Shown here piece after piece: positions 16,816 to 25,748 of a stretch of DNA of 64,000 nt (position 1 is its first letter; each line of letters starts with the position of its first letter). The notes under the pieces are model-generated. The model had not been told where the DNA came from and ran no database searches. It saw nothing but the letters and a program-made list of their open reading frames with translations. The DNA is from Spartobacteria bacterium (GTDB taxonomy: Bacteria > Verrucomicrobiota > Verrucomicrobiia > Chthoniobacterales > UBA10450). The translations under genes and the position numbers were made by a program. The stretch spans positions 124,001 to 188,000 of the forward strand of contig PLCN01000019.1 of assembly GCA_003134785.1 (NCBI GenBank). Reading direction: 5' to 3'.

Positions 16816-19140
16816 TCACGGCTTCGGCTTTGGTGCGGCGCTTGGCTTCGCCGGCACGTCGCTCTCCGGCGCAACGTCATACTCCGGCTTCGCCATTCCC
16901 ATCAGCCACTTGTCGAACCAACCCATAATGTGCTGCAGCCTCTCCACGCGATGCCACGGCCCGCCCGATCGCGACAACTCGTGGCCCTCGTTCGGGAACC
17001 TCACCATTACCGTCGGAATTTTCCGGAACTTGAGCGCGCGAAACATTTGTTCGCCCCCGGCGCCGGGAGGCGTGCGATAATCGTTCTCGCCTAGGACGAA
17101 CATCGACGGCGTCTTCACTTCATTAATGTAGGTGATCGGCGAGCGTGCCTTAAAGTCTTCCGGATCCTGGAACGGCGGCGCCTTGAACCAAGTCGATTGG
17201 AAGAGCGTGAAGTCGGCCGAATACCACCAATCGCTCCAGCTCGCGATATCGCGCTGTGAAACCGCCGCGGCGAAACGGTCAGTGTGGCCAACCACCCAGT
17301 TCGTCAAAAGCCCGCCGCCGCTGCCGCCGGTCACGCCGAGTTTTTTCGCGTCAACGTATCCCCGCTTGATCGCTTCATCCACCCCGAGCATCAGATCCTT
17401 GAAATCGTCGCCCGGATAATGGAACTGGATCACGTTGCCAAATTCCTGGCCGTAGCTTGTGCTCCCGCGCGGATTCGGATAGAGCACCACATAACCCTTG
17501 GCCGCCATCCACTGGAACTCGTGCTCGAAAATATATCCGTAAGCCGCGTGCGGCCCGCCATGGATATTTAGAATCAGCGGATATTTTTTCGCCGGATCGA
17601 ATCCGGGCGGCTTTTGGAGCCAGGCTTGAATGCTCTTTCCATCGAAGCTCTTGTAACGAATTTCTTCCGGCTCGGTCAGGTTGAGGTGGCTGAACAATTC
17701 GTCGTTGCTGTGCGTGAGTTGACGCGCTTCGCCGCTAACGCGATCGAGCCAAAACAGATCGCCAATCTTCGTGGTGGTGGAGAGAAAATAAACCAGCTTC
17801 GAAGTGTCGGGCGCGGCGCGAAACCGCACGACAGCTTGATTCCCTTTCGTGATTTCTGTGGCGGCGCCGGTCGCGACATCGAACGAAGCGAGATTGGTTT
17901 GCCCTTCCTTCGCGAAATTCTCGACGATGCTCTTCCCGTCCGGCGCCCAGATCGGAGGATTGCCGCCGCCCGCTCGAGGCGCACCCTGATCTCCAAATAC
18001 GCTCGCACCAACATCCCAATCGAAGGCGGCGGTGAGATTTCTCGGCTTCGCGTCTTTGACCAGATCGATCACCCACAAGTCTGGTTGCGTGTAGGAATTC
18101 ACCGGCTCCGACGCCGACGCGATGAACGCGATCTGTTTTCCATCCGGACTGAGCGCGAAGCCACCCGTGTCCATCTCGATCGTCGTCAGCTTCGTGGCCT
18201 CACCCCCGTTCGCCGGGATGGAATAAAGTTCCGTCTTCGGCCGGTCGTAATACGGCTCGTCGTTATGAAGCGACGAAAAATAAATCTGCGCCCCGTCCTT
18301 CGACCAGATCGCGCTGCCTTCATCAAAACGGCCGCTCGTCAGTTGCTTCGGTTGCACTTTCTCATCGGAGTTGTGCGGCGCTTGCACGACCCAAATGTGA
18401 TCGGGGCGCTTGAAATCGGAATAACCTTCGTTATCGCCTCGATAAACCGCGCGGGTCACGACATGGACGTCGCTTTCGTGCTCGGCCTCCGTCTCCGCTT
18501 GCTTCACCGCTGCGTCCGCGGACTTCTGTTTTTCCTTCCCGCCATCTTTGCCCGGCGAAGATGAGGACGACGGCGAGGGCGACGCTTCAGCCGAAACCGC
18601 CTGCTTCAATTCTTCTTCTTTGCGCTTCTTCTTTTCCTGCTTCGCCAAATCTTCCGGATTGGTCGAGCTGGTGAACGCGATTGTCTTTCCATCCGGCGAC
18701 CATCTCGGATCGCCCGCGCCCTTGGGCAAACTGGTAAAAGAAAATGCATCGCCGCCCCCCATCGAGAGCATGAAAAGCTGCGGCGGCTCCGGCTTCCCGT
18801 CCTTTTCAGTCGCGCGGGTGAAGACCAGATACTTTCCATCGGGCGACCAGCGCGGCGAGGAATCGCGTTCACCACTCGTTAGGCGGTGCGGTTCTTCCTT
18901 TCCGACGGTGGGCACAGTCCAGATGGAAGTGCCGTAACCTTCCTTCTTCTCGTTCACCGTCACGCGCACGAACGCGACGCGCGAGCCATCCGGCGAAACC
19001 TGCGTATCGCCGATCCAGACGAAATTGAACAGGTCCTTCTCGGTGATGTTGCGCTTTTCGGCGGCGTCGCTGGCCGTAACGCCGGCCGCGATGATCGATA
19101 ACACAAAGAGAAAACGGCGCAGTGGAGATTGGTCGTTCAT
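16816..19140 (-). CDS. S9 family serine peptidase (acylaminoacyl-peptidase/DPP type)
   Basis: 774 residues. A signal peptide covers about 1-26. Residues 40-480 form a WD40/TolB-like beta-propeller (repeats such as SPDGSRVAFVR, WSPDGKYLVFTR, WSPDGKTIAFTS). A low-complexity Lys/Glu/Ser insert lies at about 165-215. The alpha/beta-hydrolase domain follows: HGGP (oxyanion region), the nucleophile Ser607 in GVTGGSGGGLLTN, Asp in LGENDYRTP and His in FPNEGHELSR. The family removes N-terminal di- or tripeptides or acyl amino acids, here probably in the periplasm. Confidence 0.93.
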   Translation of the reverse strand: MNDQSPLRRFLFVLSIIAAGVTASDAAEKRNITEKDLFNFVWIGDTQVSPDGSRVAFVRVTVNEKKEGYGTSIWTVPTVGKEEPHRLTSGERDSSPRWSPDGKYLVFTRATEKDGKPEPPQLFMLSMGGGDAFSFTSLPKGAGDPRWSPDGKTIAFTSSTNPEDLAKQEKKKRKEEELKQAVSAEASPSPSSSSSPGKDGGKEKQKSADAAVKQAETEAEHESDVHVVTRAVYRGDNEGYSDFKRPDHIWVVQAPHNSDEKVQPKQLTSGRFDEGSAIWSKDGAQIYFSSLHNDEPYYDRPKTELYSIPANGGEATKLTTIEMDTGGFALSPDGKQIAFIASASEPVNSYTQPDLWVIDLVKDAKPRNLTAAFDWDVGASVFGDQGAPRAGGGNPPIWAPDGKSIVENFAKEGQTNLASFDVATGAATEITKGNQAVVRFRAAPDTSKLVYFLSTTTKIGDLFWLDRVSGEARQLTHSNDELFSHLNLTEPEEIRYKSFDGKSIQAWLQKPPGFDPAKKYPLILNIHGGPHAAYGYIFEHEFQWMAAKGYVVLYPNPRGSTSYGQEFGNVIQFHYPGDDFKDLMLGVDEAIKRGYVDAKKLGVTGGSGGGLLTNWVVGHTDRFAAAVSQRDIASWSDWWYSADFTLFQSTWFKAPPFQDPEDFKARSPITYINEVKTPSMFVLGENDYRTPPGAGGEQMFRALKFRKIPTVMVRFPNEGHELSRSGGPWHRVERLQHIMGWFDKWLMGMAKPEYDVAPESDVPAKPSAAPKPKP

Positions 19141-19205
19141 GCGCGGTCAATCTGCGCGGGAGCGAGAAGCTCACAAGCTTTGGTTGAGCGCGTGCGGCCT
19201 TCTCT

Positions 19206-19337
19206 GGGGAGCGCAGGCTGCCAGCCTGCAGTAGCCGGCAGTTTGCCGGCTACATTGAAACGCATGTCGTACGGTATTCGGACCGATTTCATCTCGGCAA
19301 GCTGCCGAGATGTGCAGGCTGGCAGCCTGCGCTCCCC
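19206..19337. repeat. Cloverleaf-like repeat, copy 2
   Basis: Same architecture as 15206-15328, with outer arms GGGGAGCGCAGGCTGCCAGC and GCTGGCAGCCTGCGCTCCCC and the shared right half GGACCGATTTCATCTCGGCA. It differs by an insertion near the left inner hairpin (CTGCAGTAGCCGGCAGTTTGCC). Intergenic between the S9 peptidase gene and the outer-membrane protein gene. Confidence 0.8.
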
Positions 19338-19370
19338 GGAACGGAAAAAAGCACCTTCCTCTACTTCTCG

Positions 19371-20639
19371 TTAGGGCATTCGGTGATCGCTCATGAGCGA
19401 TGGCCGGATGCGCAGAAAAACTTGGAACGAATACGGCAAATCGCTCCCATAATATCGATCCAGCCCTTCGGGCACATCATTGATCGTGATCTGTCCTCCG
19501 AGGCCAATATCGATCCCCCGCCCGTGCGTCAAGTCGCGGACATATCCCACAGTAAAAGCATTAACCGGAAAAATCCGCTCCTGGTCGACCTCATCAAGCA
19601 CTAACTCGTGTCCCGATTTTTCAACGTGCTCGTAACGGGCGTAGACTGTATCTCTCCCGCGCTGATAATTCGTCTCCACCAAGAATGACTGTGTCTTGCC
19701 GCTGCCACCGTCGTGATTCTGTCCCCAGACAAACGAGTTCGACCAGTTCGTATCGCGGCCGAGCGGCATATTATATATGAGCGATGCCGTCGTGCGGTGC
19801 CGGTTCGAGTCCGGCTCCAGCTCTTCGGGACTCCTGATGTAGCCGTGCGAAACTTGCAGCGCCAGGTTGCTGGTTGGATTCCAGGAAATCCGTCCACTAA
19901 ACGAATCGAGCTTCGGTCGATCGAAATCGTAGCGCGTCTCATCCGGTTCCCGTCCCTTGAACGTGCTCCCTTCAAACTTCAGATCGCGCCAGACCGCGCC
20001 GAGCGTGACGACCCCGAAAGTCACGTGCGTCGAATCCTGCCAATGATGGCTGAGCGGCGCGTCCGGATTATCCATCGCGGAAAGCCGATGCATGAACGCA
20101 GGTGGCCCCAGCGCCGGCTCACCCGGATAACCGGCGTAGAGGTACGCGGAAAAATCGTGGCCGAACTTTTGCGAATAGCTCACCGACATTTCGTCGAACA
20201 AATCGTGCGGATGCTGTCGATCGTGGAGCGCATCGCCGTTCCACGTCTCGCCCGTTTGAAATAAGAGCGGATAACCGCGGCCGCCTTCCGTGAGCAGATC
20301 CAGGCTCATCATTCCGCGAAATCCGATTTGCGCGCTCTCCCCAAGCGGATGCGAATACATGGCCATGAACCAGTTCGGTCCATCAATCCGATCGTCACCG
20401 CGCCGCGTGTTTGCATTCACGTAGCGCGGAAAAATCCCGCCATGCAGCATGAGCATGTCGTCGCCGAGCATGAGCATCTTTCCATACATCGGTGTCGAAT
20501 CCGGCACCCAGCTCGAGCCGGAACTCTCGCGGCTCATCGGCTCGGCCACGTTCAAGGATGACGCCATCGCCATTTGGGCGATGACCTCCGGCGCTGTGAA
20601 AATTACGATCGCAAAGAGAATCAGAAAAATTGGATTCAT
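19371..20639 (-). CDS. Outer-membrane beta-barrel protein, possibly metal-related
   Basis: 422 residues from the ATG at 20639, chosen because MNPIFLILFAIVIFTAPEVI is a good signal peptide; the longer frame reads through a palindromic repeat. The mature part begins with Met-rich MYGKMLMLGDDMLMLHGGIF. It then shows alternating strands with periplasmic turns (QIGFRGMMSLDLL, FSAYLYAGYPGEPALGPPAFMHR, LALQVSHGYIRSP, DTVYARYEHVEKSG) and ends with YSFQVFLRIRP. Such Met/His-bearing barrels often sit in copper or heavy-metal operons, and the upstream neighbour has a Cys/His cluster, which is suggestive only. No metal pump is in the window. Confidence 0.65.
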   Translation of the reverse strand: MNPIFLILFAIVIFTAPEVIAQMAMASSLNVAEPMSRESSGSSWVPDSTPMYGKMLMLGDDMLMLHGGIFPRYVNANTRRGDDRIDGPNWFMAMYSHPLGESAQIGFRGMMSLDLLTEGGRGYPLLFQTGETWNGDALHDRQHPHDLFDEMSVSYSQKFGHDFSAYLYAGYPGEPALGPPAFMHRLSAMDNPDAPLSHHWQDSTHVTFGVVTLGAVWRDLKFEGSTFKGREPDETRYDFDRPKLDSFSGRISWNPTSNLALQVSHGYIRSPEELEPDSNRHRTTASLIYNMPLGRDTNWSNSFVWGQNHDGGSGKTQSFLVETNYQRGRDTVYARYEHVEKSGHELVLDEVDQERIFPVNAFTVGYVRDLTHGRGIDIGLGGQITINDVPEGLDRYYGSDLPYSFQVFLRIRPSLMSDHRMP

Positions 20640-20721
20640 GTTGTAGCTGTGGAAAATGAGTTGAGTTTTGATGGCAGACCTTGCCGCCGCGCGGCACGGC
20701 GACTGAGTTGTCGCTGCAGGG

Positions 20722-20774
20722 CGTGGCATCGGCATCTCGCCGATGAACGACATCGGCTGGAAGCCGATGTCACG
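20722..20774. repeat. Three-way-junction palindrome ('GFQPM' family), intergenic copy
   Basis: Outer arms CGTGGCAT and ATGTCACG enclose two hairpins, CGGCATCTCGCCG and CGGCTGGAAGCCG. If translated on the minus strand it gives GFQPM. The same plan, with outer arms GTGGCAT and ATGCCAC, is found inside leuS at 46240-46288. Confidence 0.75.
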
Positions 20775-20785
20775 CGTTCGGGCCA

Positions 20786-21232
20786 CTACAGCCGAGGGAA
20801 ACCCGCGGGAGGCGCGTGAGCGAGAATGCTCCGCTGAAGAATCGATTCAGCGAAACTAAGCCAGGGCGGCGGCCCTGTTTCCAAGGCAAGCAACTGCGTC
20901 GTTAACCGTGAGGGCACGAAAAAAATCGCCGCCGCATAGTTCTGCACACCCACCAATTGGCTTGCTACCGCCGTGAGATTCTTGACGGCGTGAGGAGCGA
21001 TCGCGTGCAAGTCTTTGCAGCACGGAAGATTTGCGGCCGGCTTTTCTTTCGACGGCGAGGAATGCATCGGACATCCGCCTGATTTCGAACCAGGCTTCGC
21101 CGCGGTATCACCGAGCCCGAGGACGCAGTGATTCGAAATAAGCAGCCAGGCCCCAATCGTGAGAAGGACGATCGCCCATTGCCTGGTCATGCTCATGACA
21201 CGGTGTCTCAGCATATTTTTTTGATCGTCCAT
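20786..21232 (-). CDS. Small membrane-anchored protein with Cys/His cluster
   Basis: 148 residues; internal Met codons at 21196 and 21190 are equally plausible starts just before the hydrophobic segment WAIVLLTIGAWLLISNHCVLG. The mature part has GGCPMHSS followed 12 residues later by LPCCKDLH, a candidate metal-binding cluster (Cys, His, Cys-Cys, His). The rest is Ala/Leu-rich without a recognised domain. It lies upstream of the Met-rich barrel gene on the same strand, so both may serve metal handling. Function not known. Confidence 0.5.
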   Translation of the reverse strand: MDDQKNMLRHRVMSMTRQWAIVLLTIGAWLLISNHCVLGLGDTAAKPGSKSGGCPMHSSPSKEKPAANLPCCKDLHAIAPHAVKNLTAVASQLVGVQNYAAAIFFVPSRLTTQLLALETGPPPWLSFAESILQRSILAHAPPAGFPRL

Positions 21233-21312
21233 CCGCGCGAATGTTCCAACGGTTTTTTAACGCCTTGGTTGGCCGCGACGACTTTCTGTTGCTTTGACCT
21301 AACGAAGTTCCA

Positions 21313-23070
21313 ATGATCCTGGCCGTGAACCAGCAGCGTCTTATGAGAATACTCATCGTCGCGCTCTGGTCTCTCCCGGCCGTGTGTGCGTTCTACATAA
21401 TGTGCACGCATTGGGTGGCAGTCCCATTTTGGGACGAGTGGGATACGCCGGGCGGACAACTCGCGTCGTTTTATCGCGGCACGCTCAACTTCGCCGAACT
21501 CTTCAGCCAGCATAACGAACATCGTCTTCTCTTTCCCCGTTTAGTTTGGTTACCGATGGCGATCCTGGCTGGGTGGGATGTGCGGCATGAGATGGTGCTG
21601 ACGTTTTGCTTCGTCTGTCTCGGCTCCGTTGGCCTCTACAAATTGCTTCGCTTCTCAGGCGGATCGCCGGCGGGCCGCGCCCTTGTTTTCGGACTGATGA
21701 ATCTTCTGCTCTTTTCACCGCGCCAATACGAGACCTTTCTCGTGGGCGCGCAGGGCCAGACTTTCGTGCCGACCTTCGCGCTCGTTCTCGCGCTGTTGAT
21801 GAATCTCTCTCAGAGTTCGTTGCCGGCGAAAACAATCGTGAACGCGGCGCTGGCGCTCACCAGCACCTACTCATTTGGAAACGGCATGCTGGTTTGGCTG
21901 CTGGCGTTTCCGGTGGACACGCAGACGACCACTGATCTTCCGGCAAACCCTTCGAGGGGCCGCATTTTCTGGCGCGCTTTCTACCTCCTGATCGCGGCAG
22001 TATCCGTCGCCGCTTACTTCATTTCGTATCGGCATCCACCGCTCTCGCCGCCGGTCGTTTCGCCAATCGCGCAGTCATCCGCGCTTCTGCGCTTCGTCGT
22101 CGTCTGGACCGGATCGCTCTTCAACGTGAGCGCGCCCGCCACTTGCGGCGCGGTCCTCCTCCTTCTTTTCGCCGGCCTAACGACTGCGGCGGTCCGTCAG
22201 ATGCGGCGCACCGGCGCGTGGCAGCCATATTATCCGTGGCTGGTCCTCGCCGGCTTCGCCCTCATTTCCGCGGCCATCGCCGCGATCGCCCGTCTGGGAT
22301 TCGATCACTCGATGGCGGGCGACTCGCGCTACACGGCCTTCTCTGCCTTCTTCTACATCGCCCTGCTGGGACTGGGGTGGAGCGTTTACGCCCATACAAA
22401 TGAGTCACGCCTCAAGACGCGAATTATCTTTCCCGCCACCGTTGTCCTTTTCCTGCTCGTTCTCGCGCTCTGGGCCGTCACCTTCAAAACCGAGCGGCGC
22501 TTATTGCGAAGCGACCACGAGGCTCGAAAACATACGCAGCTCATGGTGCAATGGATCGACGCGATCCCGCAAAATCCGGAGATCGCGTTTTCCTCGCCGT
22601 ACTCACCGCTCGAAACGGTCGATACAATTCGCACAGTCGCCGCTTATGATGGACTGCGGCCCCGTCTCGTGACTCACGCTCTGGCCAGCGCTGTGAACGA
22701 ACCGCCGAACGCGATCAATGCATTGTCCGGCGCGTTGGAACAGGCGACATTCGATGGAAGCGGTCACCTTTTCTGCAAAGGCTGGGCCCGAGTCCCGGAT
22801 CAAAATCGCCCCGCTGATTGCGTGGTTCTCGGATTCGAAACCGACGACGGCCTTTGGCAACCGTTTTGCGTGACGGAGACAGGCGAAAAACGGCCGGACG
22901 TCGCGGAGAAAACAGGCAGCGCACCGCTCGCTCGCGCGGGATTTTCCCGAACCATTAATGCGAGAAATCTTCCGCGAAGTGGAGCAACGGTGCGCGCGTG
23001 GGCGATCGATCTTCAAAACGAACGCGCGTTTCCGATGGCGGGCGCGATCAGGCTGCAAGCCCAGCCCTGA
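21313..23070 (+). CDS. Large polytopic membrane protein
   Basis: 585 residues. About nine to ten hydrophobic helices lie between residues 11 and 400 (LIVALWSLPAVCAFYIM, MLVWLLAFPV, AFYLLIAAVSVAAYFI, VVLFLLVLALWAVTF). A first extracytoplasmic loop VPFWDEWDTPGGQ carries acidic residues as in GT-C glycosyltransferases (WDEWD). A soluble C-terminal domain of about 150 residues reads as a beta-sandwich (FDGSGHLFCKGWARVPDQ, VVLGFETDDGLWQPF). It may be a lipid-linked sugar transferase or a related envelope protein. I do not recognise a named family. Confidence 0.6.
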   Translation: MILAVNQQRLMRILIVALWSLPAVCAFYIMCTHWVAVPFWDEWDTPGGQLASFYRGTLNFAELFSQHNEHRLLFPRLVWLPMAILAGWDVRHEMVLTFCFVCLGSVGLYKLLRFSGGSPAGRALVFGLMNLLLFSPRQYETFLVGAQGQTFVPTFALVLALLMNLSQSSLPAKTIVNAALALTSTYSFGNGMLVWLLAFPVDTQTTTDLPANPSRGRIFWRAFYLLIAAVSVAAYFISYRHPPLSPPVVSPIAQSSALLRFVVVWTGSLFNVSAPATCGAVLLLLFAGLTTAAVRQMRRTGAWQPYYPWLVLAGFALISAAIAAIARLGFDHSMAGDSRYTAFSAFFYIALLGLGWSVYAHTNESRLKTRIIFPATVVLFLLVLALWAVTFKTERRLLRSDHEARKHTQLMVQWIDAIPQNPEIAFSSPYSPLETVDTIRTVAAYDGLRPRLVTHALASAVNEPPNAINALSGALEQATFDGSGHLFCKGWARVPDQNRPADCVVLGFETDDGLWQPFCVTETGEKRPDVAEKTGSAPLARAGFSRTINARNLPRSGATVRAWAIDLQNERAFPMAGAIRLQAQP

Positions 23071-23080
23071 AAGTTGCCGG

Positions 23081-24325
23081 CTATAACTGCGCCTGGCTGA
23101 CCGATGTCGCCGGCGCAGGATTCGCCGCCAGGCGTGGAATGCGCGTCGCCATCGCCATCGCAATGAAAAGTAGAAATCCGCCGAGATACCAAGGCGCTCC
23201 GGGAAGATTCCATCCGCGCGTTTGATCGATGAAAAACGCGAAGGTAAACGTGAACACCCCCGGCCCGAAAATCCACGCGAGGCTGGCCAGACTGCTGATC
23301 GCGCCTTGCAGTTCGCCCTGCTCCGATTCGCTCACCCGCCGAGTCATCATCCCCTGCGCGGCCGGGCTCGAGATCGTCCAAAGCATCATCACCGGAATCG
23401 AAAGGAAGAAAAACAAACTCGTTCGCGCGAGACCCGCGAAAACCATCCCGATCGCGCCAAAAAATTGTCCGATGTAGAGCGTCCGCCGTTCACCGAGGCG
23501 CGCCACGATCGCTGGCACCATGCCGGCGGAAATCACGACGGAACAAATTCCCACGAGCGCAAGCGAAAACCCGATCGTGCCTTCTTTCCAACCATAACGA
23601 AAGATGGTGTAGAGCACCCAGACGTTGAAGACCTCGTGCGCGAGGTAGCCGACGAACTGGATCGTTGCGAGCTGAAACAATTCCGGATGCGAGCGCAGGA
23701 GCGTGAGTGAGCCTACCGGATTTGCGCGGCGCAAGGTGAACGACTGGCGTTTCTCCGGCGGCAACGACTCCGGCAAAACAAAATATCCGTAAAGCGCATT
23801 GGCCAGACTCAACCCGCCCGCGACCCAGAATGGCAGACGCGGATCGGCGTTGCCGAGGAGGCCGCCGAGCGCCGGCCCGAGAACGAATCCGACGCCAAAC
23901 GCCGCGCCGATCATGCCGAACGCGCCGGCGCGCTTTTCCGGCGGCACGACGTCCGCCACATATGCGGTTCCCGTGGTGATACTCGCCGCCGTGATCCCCG
24001 AAATGACCCGGCCGAGAAAGAGCCAACCGAGCGTCGGCGCGAGGGCCATGACGACGTAATCGAGGCCGAGGCCGAAATTCGAGAGCAGGATGACCGGCCG
24101 GCGTCCGAACCGATCCGACAACACGCCGAGCACCGGCGAGAAGACGAACTGCATCAGCGCGAAGACCGTGTTGAAAATGCCGAACATCTTGGCCGCGCCC
24201 GGCGCATCGCCGCCAAGAAAATTCAAAACGAGCCTCGGTAAGACCGGCGCGATTAATCCCAGCGCCAGCATGTCCAGCATCACCGTGATGAAAATAAAAA
24301 CGACGGCGGCTTTGCGTGGTTTCAT
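23081..24325 (-). CDS. MFS transporter, TetA-like drug:H+ antiporter family
   Basis: 414 residues with twelve predicted helices. Family marks are [15 protein letters not shown] in helix 1, the motif [16 protein letters not shown] in loop 2-3 (MFS motif A), [11 protein letters not shown] in helix 4 and [13 protein letters not shown] in helix 5 (motif C, typical of DHA1 antiporters). It likely exports a small hydrophobic compound or drug using the proton gradient. The gene converges with the preceding membrane-protein gene (11-bp gap) and diverges from the toxin-antitoxin pair. Confidence 0.88.
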   Translation of the reverse strand: MKPRKAAVVFIFITVMLDMLALGLIAPVLPRLVLNFLGGDAPGAAKMFGIFNTVFALMQFVFSPVLGVLSDRFGRRPVILLSNFGLGLDYVVMALAPTLGWLFLGRVISGITAASITTGTAYVADVVPPEKRAGAFGMIGAAFGVGFVLGPALGGLLGNADPRLPFWVAGGLSLANALYGYFVLPESLPPEKRQSFTLRRANPVGSLTLLRSHPELFQLATIQFVGYLAHEVFNVWVLYTIFRYGWKEGTIGFSLALVGICSVVISAGMVPAIVARLGERRTLYIGQFFGAIGMVFAGLARTSLFFFLSIPVMMLWTISSPAAQGMMTRRVSESEQGELQGAISSLASLAWIFGPGVFTFTFAFFIDQTRGWNLPGAPWYLGGFLLFIAMAMATRIPRLAANPAPATSVSQAQL

Positions 24326-24413
24326 AGAGCGTTGTTCAGATCAAGCCGCGAGGCTGTCGCTCTGACAAGTTCCGAAGAATAAAGATTTGCCGTGCTGAAG
24401 AGCCGCGACCGTG

Positions 24414-24450
24414 TTCTTTACTTTCTTAGTTTTACCAATAAAGTAAAGAA
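24414..24450 (+). promoter_or_regulatory. Inverted-repeat operator of the toxin-antitoxin operon
   Basis: TTCTTTACTTT at 24414-24424 and AAAGTAAAGAA at 24440-24450 are perfect 11-base inverted arms 15 bases apart, ending on the first base of the antitoxin ATG. The position fits autorepression by the AbrB-type antitoxin. The AT-rich composition contrasts with the surrounding DNA. Confidence 0.75.
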
Positions 24451-24704
24451 TGACGACGAGCATTAGTTCGAAAGGTCAAATCACGGTGCCAGTCGAAATC
24501 CGAAAAGCACTCGCTTTGCATCCGGGCGTGAAGTTGCAGGTTCGGCTGGGCAAGAAAGCGGAATTCATCGTTTCAAAGGCGCCGCGGGAAAGTGTCTTTG
24601 CGCAATTCCGAGGGGTGGCGCGAAAGCGAGCCCCGTGGAAATCCGGCGACGCCGCGCGAGAGGCGCTGCGTAGTCCCATCCCGAAGGGCGAGAATAAACG
24701 CTGA
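24450..24704 (+). CDS. AbrB/MazE-type antitoxin (VapB-like)
   Basis: 84 residues. The N-terminal SpoVT/AbrB swapped-hairpin fold is clear: MTTSISSKGQITVPVEIRKA, then LHPGVKLQVRLGKKAEFIVSK. The basic C-terminal tail (residues about 50-84) would wrap around the toxin. The gene overlaps the toxin start by one base. The DNA-binding fold and the inverted repeat at its start suggest that it represses its own operon. Confidence 0.88.
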   Translation: MTTSISSKGQITVPVEIRKALALHPGVKLQVRLGKKAEFIVSKAPRESVFAQFRGVARKRAPWKSGDAAREALRSPIPKGENKR

Positions 24705-25108
24705 TGAAAACGGCGGTCGATTCCAATGTCTTAATCGATGTTATTGGACAACCAAACGAATTTACGGAAGCCGGCGTTGCGGCGCTCGATGCGGCCCTAC
24801 AGAGGGGAGCGCTTCTCGTCTCTCCCATTGTTGCGGCAGAAACCGCGGGTCATTTTTCCTCCGGAGAAGTTTTGCGCGCCACCTTTCAGGCAATGCATCT
24901 GGAAATGCGCTCTTTCGATTGGCTCGATCTTCATAGCGCCGGCGAGGTTTACCTAAACTATCGTCGCCGCAACCGCGCCCCCAAGGTGAGAATGCTCGCC
25001 GACTTTCTGGTCGCGGCGCACGCTTTCGCCCACGCGGACGCGCTTCTCACGCGCGACCGCGGTTATTATCGAATGTATTTCCCGAAGCTGGTCCTGATCG
25101 AGCCGTAG
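24704..25108 (+). CDS. PIN-domain toxin (VapC family)
   Basis: 134 residues. The PIN nuclease acidic residues are at the expected places: MKTAVDSNVLIDVIG (first Asp), LLVSPIVAAETAG (Glu), RMLADFLVAAHAFAHADALLTRDRGYYR (two Asp). VapC toxins cleave tRNA or rRNA and are held in check by the co-translated antitoxin. The start codon overlaps the antitoxin stop (TGATG). Its stop codon falls within a GTAG that begins a 23-base hairpin at 25108-25130, so the hairpin may act as terminator or be a REP element. Confidence 0.9.
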   Translation: MKTAVDSNVLIDVIGQPNEFTEAGVAALDAALQRGALLVSPIVAAETAGHFSSGEVLRATFQAMHLEMRSFDWLDLHSAGEVYLNYRRRNRAPKVRMLADFLVAAHAFAHADALLTRDRGYYRMYFPKLVLIEP

Positions 25109-25130
25109 GAGCGCGATTCTATCGCGCTCC
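25108..25130. terminator. Hairpin at the end of the toxin gene
   Basis: GGAGCGCGAT and ATCGCGCTCC are exact 10-base arms around TCT. No T tract follows, so it may be a REP-like palindrome (GTAG precedes at 25105) rather than a Rho-independent terminator. Confidence 0.45.
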
Positions 25131-25220
25131 CTCCAATTCAACGCCCGAAATCTGTCGATGCGCGGTGTAAGTTTGGCGCCGAGTTGTTTTCCATCGCCGA
25201 CAGATTCAAAATCAAGAGCT

Positions 25221-25703
25221 ATGCGCAAAGTTAATCTCTCTGATGTAACGGACTACGAACTCAAGTCGCCTAAGGGCAAGTACCACGAGCGGGGTAAAGA
25301 GATTTCGCTCGCGCTGGGACGGGATCGCGATTCACTCGATCTCGCAAAACGCCATCCGTTTGATCTGGCGCTTCAACACATTCCCGCAGGTGGCACTCTC
25401 TGCCCCTATCACGCACACTCCGCTCAATCGGAGCTCTACCTTGTCATCTCGGGCCGCGGCCAAGTACGGGACGAAGGAGGCACAACTGAAGTAGTCGAAG
25501 GCGACGCGTTTTTCTTCGGCCCAGGCGAAGCGCACCAGATTTCCAATCCCGGACCACACGAGTTGAGCTACTACGTGATCGCTGACAATCCAATCGGCGA
25601 GTCGTGTTATTATCCCGACAGCAAGAAATGGGCGGTTTCGCGGCCGCCAGATAACATCATGATGAAAGGCAGCGAAACCCATTACTTCGACGGCGAAGAG
25701 TAG
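25221..25703 (+). CDS. Cupin-domain protein
   Basis: 160 residues from the ATG at 25221 (MRKVNLSDVTDYE); a start at 25158 would add 21 residues of unlikely sequence. The two cupin motifs are present: GGTLCPYHAHSAQSELYLVISGRG (HxH...E) and PGEAHQISNPGPHELSYYVIADN (H). These ligands normally hold a metal ion in a small beta-barrel. No catalytic partner identifies a reaction. It may be a sugar isomerase, dioxygenase-like or regulatory cupin. Confidence 0.82.
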   Translation: MRKVNLSDVTDYELKSPKGKYHERGKEISLALGRDRDSLDLAKRHPFDLALQHIPAGGTLCPYHAHSAQSELYLVISGRGQVRDEGGTTEVVEGDAFFFGPGEAHQISNPGPHELSYYVIADNPIGESCYYPDSKKWAVSRPPDNIMMKGSETHYFDGEE

Positions 25704-25748
25704 CGTGAGGGAGCGGATTCATGCGCGTAGCCCCATCCCTTCAGATCG

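Noticed and set aside
17614-18564. 316-codon plus-strand frame opposite the S9 peptidase
   Set aside because: Arg-rich antisense shadow with no domain; the minus strand carries a complete peptidase.
19801-19830. CGGTTCGAGTCCGGC, resembling a tRNA T-arm
   Set aside because: It lies inside the outer-membrane protein gene and no cloverleaf of tRNA dimensions forms around it.
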